Below are positions 34,601 through 40,225 of a stretch of 64,000 nt of DNA, one piece after another. Location: assembly GCA_023634235.1 (NCBI GenBank), contig JAMKCF010000008.1, forward strand, positions 20,055,000 through 20,118,999. Reading direction: 5' to 3'. Source of the DNA: Pisaster brevispinus (taxonomy: Eukaryota; Echinodermata; Asteroidea; Forcipulatida; Asteriidae). The notes below the pieces were generated by a model that was given only the letters and a program-made list of their open reading frames with translations, was not told where the DNA came from and made no database searches. The stretch's first letter is position 1, and the number at the start of each line of letters is the position of its first letter. A program made the translations under genes and the position numbers.

Positions 34601-37319
34601 TTGCATTATAATATGTATTTTCTTATAATAGTTGATCTTTGGTTATTTGAATTATGTCTTGTACCAGTTTTTCCCAGCGTTACGCGCCACGCTCAGGTTT
34701 AATCTTGCATCATGCCTGCACTTTGTACAGTTAAGTCAATATCGTTTCTTGAGGAGGCCTGCGATATGTGATAAAATCAACGCGGGGTGCAATGTCTTGG
34801 TGTGTCATGGCCGAGCAGTTAAGAGCACCGGACTCAAGCTCTGGTGTTTCTGATCAGTAGGGTGTGGGTTCGTGGCACTGGTGTTGTTAAACAAGACACT
34901 TTAGCCAATGTTGCATCGTCCTTTGTGTGCGATTTTAAATCGTAGGTCCTGTGTGTTGTGATAATGCAAATAAAAGAACCCAGCTACACTTATCACTAAG
35001 TGAAGGGGTTTACCTTGTGTCTGAATTCGCCGCAGCACTTTGTAAACTCTCATCAGGTGCTATATAAATTGGTCTCATAATTCAAAAAGTTATTCAAAAC
35101 CTGTCTTAAAATGTTTTCGATTTGTTCTAGTGCCTTGAACACCTTATTGGTAGATAAGTGCGCTATATGTCAGACTATATGTCAGACTATTTTGTTATTA
35201 TTGTTATTATAATGTATGGAGTATTGCTGGCCCATTAATCACAGCATGTGATTGTTGCTTGGATTCGTTCATATGAAATACAATCAATGGAAGCATATCC
35301 ATGAACATGATGAATGGCCAGTGCTTTTATATTCACATCATTTGAGGTGTGTATATGTTTCAGGGTGGTTGACAATGGTATCTTTTTATGCAGGCATAAT
35401 ATTCTTCCTACTTTAGTATGATTTCAAATTTCTTTGCCCTTGGGAAAAATCAGAAACACTGCAATTAAACAGCACGAAATGTCAAATAAGCCTACACCAT
35501 GTGTACATGTAGGTCAGCCCTTGTGCTCAATGTAATTGTCCTACTTTTTCCCCCCAAGGACGAAATATCACGCCTGTTCATGCCAGATTCGTCCTCGAAT
35601 TGAGAACTAGTATTTCCAATAACTACCAATTAAAAATCCTCCCACTAGCCAACTGTTTCACCATCCAAAACCTTTCACAAGCTTCACTGATAAACGGTTG
35701 TGCACACTTTTATCCAGTGGTATTACAAAGCTATAGAGCATGTAATAACCTATAAGCATGTGTGAGTCTGGATATTTGAATGGTTTCAAATAGTCAATCA
35801 GCTTGGGGGTTAAGCTTGTTGTTATTTTTCCTTTATTTTCCCAGCGTTTTCCGATTTTGGTGTGGTCTGCCAGAAATGTCACAAACGATCGTACAAGGTG
35901 CAGTGTGAACACTGTAAGAGCTACAGCTTCCAGTGTGCTATATGCCACACTGCAGTTAAAGGTAAACTAACTCGGACGGTTTAGTATGAAGCTATTTTCT
36001 AGACTCGGCAGTACTTCAGTTAACAATATTTCTGGTAAAAATGTTATAATCTTTGAGCTTCAAGACTGAAATTTATCAAACCTTAAAAAAAAATGGTAAA
36101 GTTAAACCCTTTAGATGCCCTTCATTTGTGTATAATCACCATACAACCAGGGCCCAATTTCATAGAGCTGCTTAAGCAGAAAATATTGCTTAACAATTTC
36201 CTGCTAAGCAGAAATGAGCAGGATACCAGTCATAAATTGTACTTGTGGTATGCTAGTTTGGCTGGTAACCTTATTCTGGTAAGCATAATTTTGTTGTGCT
36301 TAGCCATTTTTTGTGCTTAAGCACCTCTTAGAAATTGGGCCCTGACGTTGCTGATTGTAGATTTGTTTATACATTTTTTTCAAGTTTAAAAAAAAGTCTG
36401 GAAACTTACTTCGGAAAAGAACTTTTGGTTTTGTTTTTAGAAACGTAGATACTATGTCAACATGGGAAACCTTGTAAAATGTCAATTCAGGATATGACCT
36501 CTACTTGACCTTTTTGTTGAGTGAAAGTAAGGTAAATAGTTGTGGCTGTTTGTGGCTGCTCTGGGCAAGCTGCTTGCGGCCACTGTGGTGTACTGCAAGG
36601 AACACAGCTTGGTTTTGTTGTCACCGTAATGCTGATTTGAAGGAACATTTTTAAAGAAAGTTACAATAAAAATCACATGTAAAAGTTTCGGCTGATTTTA
36701 GTGTCTCCACCTGTTGAGAAAACAGCAAAAAAACTTTCACTGTATTTCTTACTTGTTTGTCGAATCCATCCACATTAAGCGAGGTGACAGCGGGTACCAA
36801 CTGCATCTCTGGCTGCAGCATTCGCGAATGGACACCAACCCTCAGACTGAGAAAAGATTCATGCATGAATTGTTTCTTAGATTCAAATGTTTTGGGGTGA
36901 AAAAAATTATCCAAACCATTTTACTTCAAAGGGAATCCTTTCTCAAAATAGTTCATACTGTCAATAACTGCAGTGCTTCTTAACAAGTCAGCTTTTATGG
37001 TAATTAAATTTTGGAGTATTTACCAAAGAATGACCTTACCTTTAAGGGTTAAAGGAATATGTCACACTTCATTTAAGCAGTTTGTGGAATGGAGGTAAAG
37101 TTGCACCAACAAACCAACGCTAATATACCCTATTTTTACCCTACAGGTTCGTCCAGTTTCTGTCTAGCGTGTGGTCATGGCGGCCATACCACTCACATGT
37201 TACAATGGTTCAGAACGGAGAGCGTTTGCCCGACAGGCTGCGGCTGCCGCTGCCAGACCAATAACAAACAGGCGTGTGAAAATAGTCCACTACCTCAAGA
37301 TCCCCTTATGAGCAGGTGA
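13917..37319 (+). CDS. WDR59: WDR59 ortholog (GATOR2 subunit), 20 exons, 5' end missing
   Basis: GATOR2 component of the amino-acid-sensing branch of mTORC1 signalling; it acts with MIOS, WDR24, SEH1L and SEC13 at the lysosome. Exons, each bounded by AG/GT: 13917-14035, 15672-15760, 16098-16214, 17325-17402, 18502-18661, 19559-19632, 20719-21018, 21823-21984, 22511-22606, 24172-24319, 25106-25172, 25274-25391, 25862-26016, 27644-27725, 29973-30085, 30701-30830, 33146-33312, 34419-34561, 35845-35961, 37147-37319. All phases match and the joined frame is 868 codons plus TGA. Recognition rests on collinear similarity to vertebrate WDR59: a WD40 propeller (SKIHGLDWDPGSE), an RWD domain, an ETPWA.HPFGRQLL motif and the terminal CGHGGHT.HM..WFRT..VCPTGCGC module. 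Vertebrate WDR59 is about 970 aa, so roughly 105 N-terminal residues are missing. Donors of exons 2 (GTATTG) and 9 (GTACCT) are weak. No clear polyadenylation signal was seen downstream. Confidence 0.95.
14051..14195. mobile_element. Diverged palindromic MITE (family P) in WDR59 intron
   Basis: Inverted ends: GGCTGTCTCCGAATGGGCGG at the left and, on the other strand, GGACGTATCCAAATTGGCGG at the right, each followed by (C/T)TACAGCTATGGCT. TAT flanks both sides (14048-14050 and 14196-14198), a likely 3-bp target duplication. It resembles the 129-bp elements at 44144 and 56230 but is older. It sits 15 bp downstream of the exon 1 donor. Confidence 0.7.
14502..14565. repeat. Perfect 22-bp inverted repeat with 20-bp spacer
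   Basis: Arms at 14502-14523 and 14544-14565 are exact reverse complements (ATGGGATATTTGTATGC...). Part of the spacer and arm, ATGCAATGAGATTTGATTG, recurs at about 14571-14590. It could form a stable hairpin or cruciform. No target duplication was identified. Confidence 0.85.
16317..16489. mobile_element. MITE-like element with ~24-bp terminal inverted repeats
   Basis: The left end ATAGACCTTATGCATTGACG and the reverse complement of the right end ATAGACCTTTACACATGATG are clearly related, and both run into GTCAT. It is 173 bp, non-coding, in the intron after WDR59 exon 3. Family not identified. Confidence 0.65.
16960..17100 (+). mobile_element. tRNA-derived SINE (family 1), truncated
   Basis: GTGACCAAGCGGTCAAGCGC and CACCGGACTCAGATTC form the tRNA-Leu-like head, followed by a TTGGTTTGAATCACAGC B-box region and GTCTTGTGTCCTACCCCTAA. 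It matches the family-1 copies at 23695 and 34800 over its first ~140 bp. Confidence 0.7.
17500..17960. repeat. Minisatellite with an exact 50-bp period, about 9 copies
   Basis: The landmark TTAGTTTTGTTGTTTGT (with variants) begins at 17541, 17591, 17641, 17691, 17741, 17791, 17841, 17891 and 17941. The spacing is exactly 50 bp each time, although units differ by substitutions. It is T-rich and lies between WDR59 exons 4 and 5, within an intron that also carries SINE pieces. Confidence 0.9.
17965..18275 (-). mobile_element. tRNA-derived SINE (family 2), minus strand
   Basis: Minus strand: CTAGCTACCGGGCAATCTCG, GTGGTCTAGTTGGTAAGACA (A box), GGTCATGGGTTCGAATCTC (B box), then GAACTCGGGAAAGTACTGAG and ACACATCGGTGTAAGGGTAA. 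The same order occurs on the plus strand at 28195-28385. The segment ATTTTGGTTTTACCCTTACA occurs at both edges (about 17970 and 18225). Confidence 0.75.
19061..19240. mobile_element. Hairpin MITE (family H), copy 1
   Basis: AGTTAGTGGCCTGACGTTTC at the left is mirrored by GAAACGTCAGGCCTGACTAAC at the right (partial complement). Inner arms AGAGTCTTTCTCGAAGGCT and AGCCTTCGAGAAAGACTCT are reverse complements. The flank TAGGTCTTTGTGGTTGGTAAGC recurs at 32625, and the whole hairpin recurs inverted at 52673-52820. Intronic, non-coding. Confidence 0.8.
20066..20446. mobile_element. MITE-like dispersed element (family B), copy 1
   Basis: Terminal inverted repeats: TTAAAGGTATTATATAGGA at the left and, on the other strand, CCTAAAGGTATTATGCAGGA at the right. 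The body is shared with 33425-33800 (for example GTTGTTACAACCAAAATTAAG and GAACACTGTCTGCGAC) and more weakly with 43460-43705. Non-coding; the frame at 20150-20398 is an artefact. Confidence 0.8.
20454..20622 (+). pseudogene. Duplicated splice acceptor and dead pseudo-exon of WDR59 exon 7
   Basis: This segment and 20623-20780 are tandem copies: TATGTAGTGCT(C/T)TCCCAG, CATGACCCTCCTTAA, GTTGAC(T/G)TTGTGTTGTT, TTTTAATCCCAGCTTTGTG. The downstream copy contains the real acceptor and start of exon 7 at 20719. The upstream copy carries the acceptor AG at 20568-20569 and then CTT TGT GAA GTA ATT GTA CCC TAG, so the exon frame hits an in-frame stop at 20591-20593. Part of the duplicated unit is a family-2 SINE fragment. 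Confidence 0.8.
20719..22606 (+). CDS. WDR59: WDR59 exons 7-9: acidic linker and RWD domain
   Basis: Exon 7 (300 nt) first encodes a variable, acidic, Gly/Pro/Ser-rich linker (VGSPKENEQIPNGGSLAGTP). It then starts the RWD domain at KLSNIELEFASAMKVSLPNV. Exon 8 continues it (RFCTVSALSRRHIMILKITF, then SYPEKAPPKVIFLP), and exon 9 ends it with ILEDTCLRQVENNQLCLEAC. The pattern of a hydrophobic strand, F.(P)..YP..APP..F and an ensuing helix matches the RWD fold present in WDR59 and WDR24-type proteins. The linker shows little similarity to vertebrates, as expected. Confidence 0.93.
21300..21490 (+). mobile_element. LINE 3'-end fragment (non-LTR retrotransposon)
   Basis: One frame reads LDIFKSLLKTHLFGIAY, the characteristic C-terminal end of many CR1/L2/RTE-like reverse-transcriptase ORFs (F K S x L K T H L F). 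It is followed by AT-rich sequence and TGTGCTCTATAAATATATG, a typical LINE or SINE 3' tail. It is 5'-truncated and lies in the intron between WDR59 exons 7 and 8. Confidence 0.65.
22055..22240 (+). mobile_element. MITE (GGGCCCAATTTCA family), copy 1
   Basis: The left end GGGCCCAATTTCATAGAGC is followed by AGCAGAAAATATTGCTTAAC, GGATACCAGTCACAAATTGT and TCTGGTAAGCATAATTTTGT. It aligns with the complete copy at 36148-36344. The right inverted repeat has decayed. Confidence 0.8.
22830..22910 (+). mobile_element. tRNA-like SINE head
   Basis: GGCATAGTTGGCTTGTGCGT and AAGCGTTCACCTGTCAC resemble an A-box half, and CCCTGGTTCGATTCCCAGC is a good B-box arm. There is no paired acceptor stem. Probably a SINE fragment in the intron after WDR59 exon 9. 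Confidence 0.5.
23080..23470 (+). repeat. Dispersed repeat, plus-strand copy (partner at 1310-1660)
   Basis: CAGGGCTTGAATTTGACAG opens the block. GCCTCGGGCCAGTAAACTTG, GCGGTCTTGTGTTTTTCAA and TTTTGAGCTACAAGCCCTG follow, all present on the minus strand at 1310-1660. The CAAGCCCTG motif recurs at both ends. Non-coding. Confidence 0.65.
23695..24080 (+). mobile_element. tRNA-derived SINE (family 1), near full length
   Basis: The tRNA-Leu-like head GTCGTGGCCGAGCGGATCAG, CACCGAACTCAAGCTGTGG and GTGTGGATTCGAGTCCCGG is followed by a ~250-bp body (CACTTGTGTCCTTACGC, GTAAAAGAACCCAGTGCAC, GGGGTTCGCCCCGGTG). The tail reads GCGCCATATAAGAATGGC and then (TTA)n. It is the most complete copy in the window and lies between WDR59 exons 9 and 10. 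Confidence 0.85.
24172..26016 (+). CDS. WDR59: WDR59 exons 10-13: disordered linker and helical start
   Basis: Exon 10 ends with SNIPFPRTSGARFSGVG, directly comparable to vertebrate NIPFPRTSGARF. Exon 11 gives KLVVFLRPGTIRKSGGHYTT and exon 12 gives ALSILSTINLFRPFPIGQ, then EVLSLSSFYKEKEK. Exon 13 encodes a basic run (KQRRGGKHRKRGSEA), then VVVLYSAVGLTPVHQQLAET, the start of the alpha-helical region. The Ser/Thr-rich linker is much less conserved. Exon 11 is short (67 nt), with phases 1 and 2 at its ends that match its neighbours. Confidence 0.93.
24385..24440 (+). mobile_element. Family-1 SINE head fragment
   Basis: GTGGCCGAGTTATCGGAGTG and TGGGTTCGAATCCCCAACC represent a collapsed A/B-box head of the family-1 SINE, without a body. 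Confidence 0.5.
25628..25790 (+). mobile_element. MITE (GGGCCCAATTTCA family), diverged copy 2
   Basis: GGCTTAAGCAGAAAATATTAC, GGAACCAGTCACTTAACG and TTTTGGCTGGTGACCTCTGA align with the 36148-36344 element. The right end reads GTGAAATGAGGCCCAAG. Older and more diverged than the other copies. Confidence 0.65.
26187..26860. mobile_element. Possible DNA-transposon-derived element
   Basis: The left end TTAACCTCGTTCCCAG and the reverse complement of the right end TTAACCCTCGTTTTA are weak inverted repeats ~660 bp apart. The interior carries a 186-codon minus-strand frame with no recognisable domain and no splice context. I treat this as non-coding repeat sequence in the intron after WDR59 exon 13. 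Confidence 0.35.
27096..27190 (+). mobile_element. tRNA-derived SINE head and short body
   Basis: GATAGCTCAGTTTGTAGAGC (A box) and CACAGGTTCAAGTCCTGC (B box) are well preserved, followed by CACTTTTCCTTCTTCCCAAA, similar to the element at 11556. No acceptor stem can be formed, so a functional tRNA is unlikely. Confidence 0.65.
27290..27415 (+). mobile_element. Retroelement 3' tail with (AATA)n end
   Basis: TTTCGGCTTTTAGCCGCTG and TGCAGTGTTTTAATAAACC are followed by ATGAATAATAATAATAATAA. The same tail on the opposite strand is at 5230-5260. Typical of a non-LTR element 3' end; no coding remains. Confidence 0.5.
27644..34561 (+). CDS. WDR59: WDR59 exons 14-18: C-terminal helical region
   Basis: Exon 14 gives CSMNAKAAAKVGRSDLVQ; exon 15 gives VWSLAALSTSNELKPSS and ETPWAQHPFGRQLLQTLL; exon 16 gives HDIQTLAMLCCTFGSISK. 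These closely match the vertebrate ASALLVGRKDLVQVWSLA, ETPWARHPFGRQLL and DVQTLAMLC motifs. Exon 17 is a diverged, acidic, Ser/Asp-rich spacer, shorter than the mammalian one, ending in DPEQIEKEQHALSTQ. Exon 18 gives FDAFKKSYADILYRWKLLQE, like vertebrate FDDFKKCYGEILYRWGL. The region is the alpha-solenoid-like part that packs with other GATOR2 subunits. Confidence 0.94.
28090..28385 (+). mobile_element. tRNA-derived SINE (family 2), plus strand
   Basis: CTAGCTACCGGGCAAGCTCG, TTGGTCTAGTGGCAAGACA (A box), GGTTGTGGGCTCGAATCCC (B box), then AAAGTACTGAGTATACAGTA and ACACATCAGTGTATGGGTAA. It matches the minus-strand copy at 17965-18275. The core is 28195-28385; the preceding (TTA)n tract at 28110-28135 is separate low-complexity sequence. 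Confidence 0.75.
28940..29160 (+). mobile_element. LINE/SINE 3'-end remnant
   Basis: GAGCCTTGAGTGTCTTTTTAG, GGTGCTGTATAAATACTAT and TTATTACTATAATTATT match the general 3' end of non-LTR elements seen elsewhere in the window. No reverse-transcriptase residues are identifiable upstream. Confidence 0.4.
30270..30580. repeat. Interstitial telomere-like (CCCTAA)n block, degenerate
   Basis: About 300 bp dominated by CCCTAACCCTAACCC-type hexamers mixed with CACACC, CTGCAACCC and CTCACCCT variants, on the plus strand. TTAGGG is the ancestral metazoan telomere repeat. It lies in the WDR59 intron between exons 15 and 16. The array is degenerate, so it is old or was seeded by a short insertion and then expanded. 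Confidence 0.8.
31001..31407 (-). mobile_element. MITE-like element (family A), minus-strand copy
   Basis: The ends ATAGGGTCATAGATTG and, inverted, AAAGATAGGGTCATAC match the family-A inverted repeats at 10733-11196. GCGAATGGACACCAACCCTC and GAATTGTTTCTCAGATTC are shared in reverse orientation. Confidence 0.75.
32215..32480 (-). mobile_element. tRNA-derived SINE (family 1), minus strand
   Basis: Minus strand: AAGCGGTCTAATGCACCAG, TGGGTTCAGGTCCTGGTCA, GGCACTTGTGTCCTCGAG, GTAAAAGAACCCAGAACAC, GGGTCTGCCCGGGTGTTTC and a tail GGTGCTATACAAATGGC. This is the same order as the plus-strand copy at 23695. The minus-strand frame at 32017-32463 is an artefact of it. Confidence 0.8.
32560..32680 (+). mobile_element. 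Hairpin MITE (family H), partial copy 2
   Basis: GAAACATCTGGCCTCTAACTA followed by CATTTATACCATAGGTCC and TTGGTTGGTAAAGCAGTTTA match the right part of the 19061 element and, inverted, 52673-52720. The hairpin centre is lost. Confidence 0.6.
33020..33080. repeat. (AAAT)n microsatellite
   Basis: AAATAAATAAA-type simple repeat in the intron before WDR59 exon 17, about 65 bp upstream of its acceptor. Confidence 0.8.
33425..33800. mobile_element. MITE-like element (family B), copy 2
   Basis: Starts ATAGGTATTATACAAGG and ends CCTGAATGACACCTGTAAG, an imperfect inverted pair. The interior shares GGTCGTTGCAACCAAAATTA and GAACACTGTCTGCGACTA with 20066-20446. Same orientation as that copy. Confidence 0.78.
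34010..34208 (-). mobile_element. MITE (GGGCCCAATTTCA family), minus-strand copy 3
   Basis: The right end TTGATGAAATTGGGCCTAG is the inverted left terminus. GGTTACCAGCCAAAAAGTTA and TGCTTAGCTAAAACAGG are shared inverted with 36148-36344. Confidence 0.7.
34318..34400 (-). mobile_element. Family-2 SINE fragment abutting WDR59 exon 18
   Basis: GGTTTTACCCATACACAGAT and TATTCTTTATCCCCGATGC match 18190-18275. It ends about 18 bp upstream of the exon 18 acceptor (AG at 34417-34418), so part of the branch-point region of that intron is SINE-derived. Confidence 0.6.
34800..35215 (+). mobile_element. tRNA-derived SINE (family 1), plus strand
   Basis: GTCATGGCCGAGCAGTTAAG, CACCGGACTCAAGCTCTGG and GGGTGTGGGTTCGTGGCAC (B box partly deleted) open it. 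AAATAAAAGAACCCAGCTAC and GTGCGCTATATGTCAGACTA follow, ending in (TTA)n. It lies between WDR59 exons 18 and 19. Confidence 0.8.
35845..37319 (+). CDS. WDR59: WDR59 exons 19-20: C-terminal RING-like zinc module
   Basis: Exon 19 gives FGVVCQKCHKRSYKVQCEHC, then FQCAICHTAVKG; exon 20 gives SSSFCLACGHGGHTTHMLQW, then VCPTGCGCRC. The zinc-binding Cys and His positions of vertebrate WDR59 (CxxC, CxxC, CAIC, CxxCGHGGHxxH, CPxGCGCxC) all appear present. After CGCRC the vertebrate protein ends within a few residues, whereas this one continues with QTNNKQACENSPLPQDPLMS to the TGA at 37317-37319. In the family the module helps hold GATOR2 subunits together. Confidence 0.96.
36148..36344 (+). mobile_element. 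MITE (GGGCCCAATTTCA family), complete copy 4
   Basis: Starts CAGGGCCCAATTTCATAGAG and ends CTTAGAAATTGGGCCCTG, good terminal inverted repeats. The inner pair GCTTAAGC (left) and GTGCTTAAGCAC (right) extends the palindrome. 197 bp, non-coding, in the last WDR59 intron. Four copies of this family lie in WDR59 introns and none was seen outside the gene. Confidence 0.88.
36612..37045 (-). mobile_element. MITE-like element (family A), minus-strand copy
   Basis: Shares GCGAATGGACACCAACCCTC, GAGGTGACAGCGGGTACCA and GAATGACCTTACCTTTAA with 10733-11196, in reverse orientation. It ends about 100 bp before WDR59 exon 20. Short frames in it are artefacts. Confidence 0.75.
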
Positions 37320-37560
37320 TACTCGGCCATGAGAAGGAGGATGTAAATGGGAAGTCTTTTTTTGCAACCTTGTACCCGAGGTGACCGACCCTGAGGTCTT
37401 TCCCTGAAACATGAATATATCACACTTCCATTTGATGAGATCAGGCCACGAGAAGGAGGATGTAAATGAGAGTCTTCTTTTGCAACCTTGTACCCGTGGT
37501 GACCGACTCTGAGGTTTTTTCCCTGAAATGTATCACACTTTCATTTGATGAGCTTAGCCC
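37315..37560. repeat. Tandem duplication across the WDR59 stop and 3' UTR
   Basis: Two ~115-bp copies: GGCCATGAGAAGGAGGATGT at about 37327 and GGCCACGAGAAGGAGGATGT at about 37443, followed in both by TGCAACCTTGTACCCG(A/T)GG and TATCACACTT(C/T)CATTTGATG. The first copy begins at or next to the TGA codon, so the end of the coding sequence borders the duplicated unit. Confidence 0.85.
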
Positions 37561-37699
37561 GGGAAATAAGCCAAGTCCTTGAGGCAGGTGGCTGTATGAT
37601 AACTCACTACATTATAATTATCTTAGTGGGCATTTAAAGCCCCAGTATCCGCCAACTCTGATGCTTGCGGCGCATGAACAATTTCTTTCTGGTCACTTG

Positions 37700-37970
37700 G
37701 CCATTTATTTCATCCCTTCAACCATCTCCGCTCCCCGGGGAGTATACAGCCTGTATTGCTAAGTATGCAGCATGCCAAGCTAAATCAATCACAAGAACCA
37801 TCTCTGCCCTCACAGGTACCCATTTACCCCCAGGTTGAAGAGAAGCAATTACACTTAAGTGACGTGCTCGTGGAGACAAGTTTCATGACAGGGATTGAAA
37901 CCCACACCCTGATATTTTGGCCGTCAGGATTTGAGTCTGGAGCAGCTAGACCACTTGGCCATGACACTTC
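37700..37970 (-). mobile_element. tRNA-derived SINE (family 1), minus strand
   Basis: Minus strand: TCATGGCCAAGTGGTCTAGC, GGTGTGGGTTTCAATCCCTG, ACTTGTCTCCACGAGCACG and CACTTAAGTGTAATTGCTTC. Diverged but the order matches family 1. It lies ~380 bp downstream of the WDR59 stop. Confidence 0.7.
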
Positions 37971-37974
37971 ACAT

Positions 37975-40025
37975 GAAGTTCAAAGATCAGGTACCATGCT
38001 ATGAGGCTAATGAGGGATGCTGGGTACCATTTTTCTTAGATTCTTTCCCATTGGAGTTTGATTGGTTCGACATGCAGTTGGAAAAGGTGTGGGTTACAGG
38101 TTTGTGTCAGCTCACTCAGTGATGAGTGAAACATTTAAGTGGATGGATGTCTGTATGAAGTCACGATAAGACCTTAAGTAAAGTGCATCCTTCTTGATTT
38201 GCGCCCATTTTAAATCAGTGTAACCAAACTGAGGCAAGAAGGGCAAGGAATATTGGCATTCATTGCTGCTGTTGGGTACAGGGAACATGACCAAGATGGT
38301 GGCAGAATGATAAAGGTATGTGATACCCATTGGTTGGCTCTGCTGGAGCAGGTTGTCTGCCTCCATGACTGGGTGTCAACGAGAGGAATACTCTTCTGGG
38401 TCTGTTTCCAGTGTGGCAGGAGATTCTGTCAAATTACGGCGAGCTGTATTGAAATGTTGTTATGTCTGAAAGTGCCTCTTTTGACTCGACCGGTTTGGTA
38501 GGAGATTCTGTCCCAACTGATGTTCTGTCGAACTACTGCGAACTGTGTAAACATTTCGTCTGAATGTATCCCCTTTTGATTCAACTTCCTTCAGCTTTTA
38601 TGTTAATTAACCAGAAGGGTGGACACACACCGGTGGTCAAAATCCCCATGGACACCAACAGTGTACCATTTCATCGCTTGGCAAGTTGGACTTTGTTCTA
38701 TTGAGTATGAAGGATCTTATCAGATGGTTAAGACTTTTTGAAAGGGATTAGGTGTCGCACAAAATATGACAGCCATTATAAAACGCACTGTTGCCACGAG
38801 TACGATGGTGTAAGCGTGTTGGTATAATTCAAGGGTGTCAACGAAGGTTTACAGACATCCAAGTTTCTGGGACACCGAGGTGCGTAGGGCCTAGATATCC
38901 TCGAATTTGATGAGCAATACAATCCCTTGAGCTGTTCTGCAGTTCCCAAGATCACACTACGAAACAATTTAGGCCACCGAGCACCAACCATTCTGAATTA
39001 ACCCTCTGTAATTGCAGTTAAACGAGGTCTACCTGAATGTTCGGCTTTGCCGCTTGCCGTGTGATTAAACACCGTGGGCAATCAAACTATAGTAGAGGTT
39101 GTTTTCTCAAGGAATGACTTTGTAATTACGTGGATGACCTGGGGATGGTAATGATTACAGTCAATGCATCCCCAGAGTCCAGGCTGTGATTATTGTTTGG
39201 ATAATTCACCGGCTTGGGCGAGTAATCGAGGTAATTCACTCTGATCCGTTCGGTGTGCTGTTTTCGTAAAAGTTTGGAAACCTTAAAATATTAGTCTGTC
39301 ATGGTTTTGACCCTACAAATTAAAAAAAAAATAGTAATACGAACGAATGGCAACAGTAACGCCAAATTAATCCGCTTTCTTCATAGACGCTTATCGAGGG
39401 CCGTACTAATGATTTTACCAATCTATTTTTGCCTTAACCTTTCTGAAATTATATTGATATAGTTTATAATGTACAATTTATAGTACTCGGTTGGCATACG
39501 GCCATGGTCTTTGAACGACGTAAAGTTTCATAAAATATCTTATACATTTATTTTTTACAATTATGTGAAAGTACATCTTTTGCAAAGGCAATAAAATTAA
39601 CAATGTGCAAACACAATATTGTCATGCTTGGTTGCTCCTATGTCATTGTCATTTTATAATAAGATGACAAAGTCCTAAATCGGGCTATTTTACCATATAA
39701 CACTCAGAGTCAAAAAGACATTTTTGAGAGTGGAAACAACATTGTCAAACAATGTTGTTGTTTTCCCTTTCTTGCAAAGAAATACATACTTAACAAGTAA
39801 TAAAAGTAGTGAAATCAGTGCTCCGTAAAAGACGATGGAAAAGACACACATTTAAGTATACCGTTGTGTTTTTTTTTAATCGTTCGATTGTTTTAATCCT
39901 GTATAGATGTGGATACATACAATAAAACTAATCAGTGAAAATTTCATTTCGAAAGGTGGTAGCGTTGTTGAGATACTGCCGAAAATCTGTAGGGGTTATG
40001 TCCACGCAGGAAGATAAATCCGTAA
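37975..40025. other. Non-coding, no recognised gene
   Basis: No frame with a recognisable domain on either strand and no clear repeat boundaries. Presumed intergenic sequence downstream of WDR59. Confidence 0.5.
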
Positions 40026-40029
40026 TTTG

Positions 40030-40225
40030 ACTACACAATCTGAGAAACGTTTCATGCAGAAACGTTTCTCAGATTGAAATGTTTTCAAATCCTTCTCTCT
40101 AAAACCACGTTCCTTTGAAGGTAATTGTTTCTCAAATTGTCATACACGCATCACCAACAGTTGCAGTGCTTTTTACCGAGTAAGTTTTATGGTTGTTTGT
40201 TGGAGTATTTATCAAAGGTATACCC
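40030..40225 (-). mobile_element. Family-A element, partial copy
   Basis: CTGAGAAACGTTTCATGCAG, TTCAAATCCTTCTCTC and AACAGTTGCAGTGCTTTTTA followed by GTTGGAGTATTTATCAAAGG match the right part of 36612-37045. A short hairpin (GAGAAACGTTTC and its neighbour GAAACGTTTCTC) lies at 40043-40073. Confidence 0.6.
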
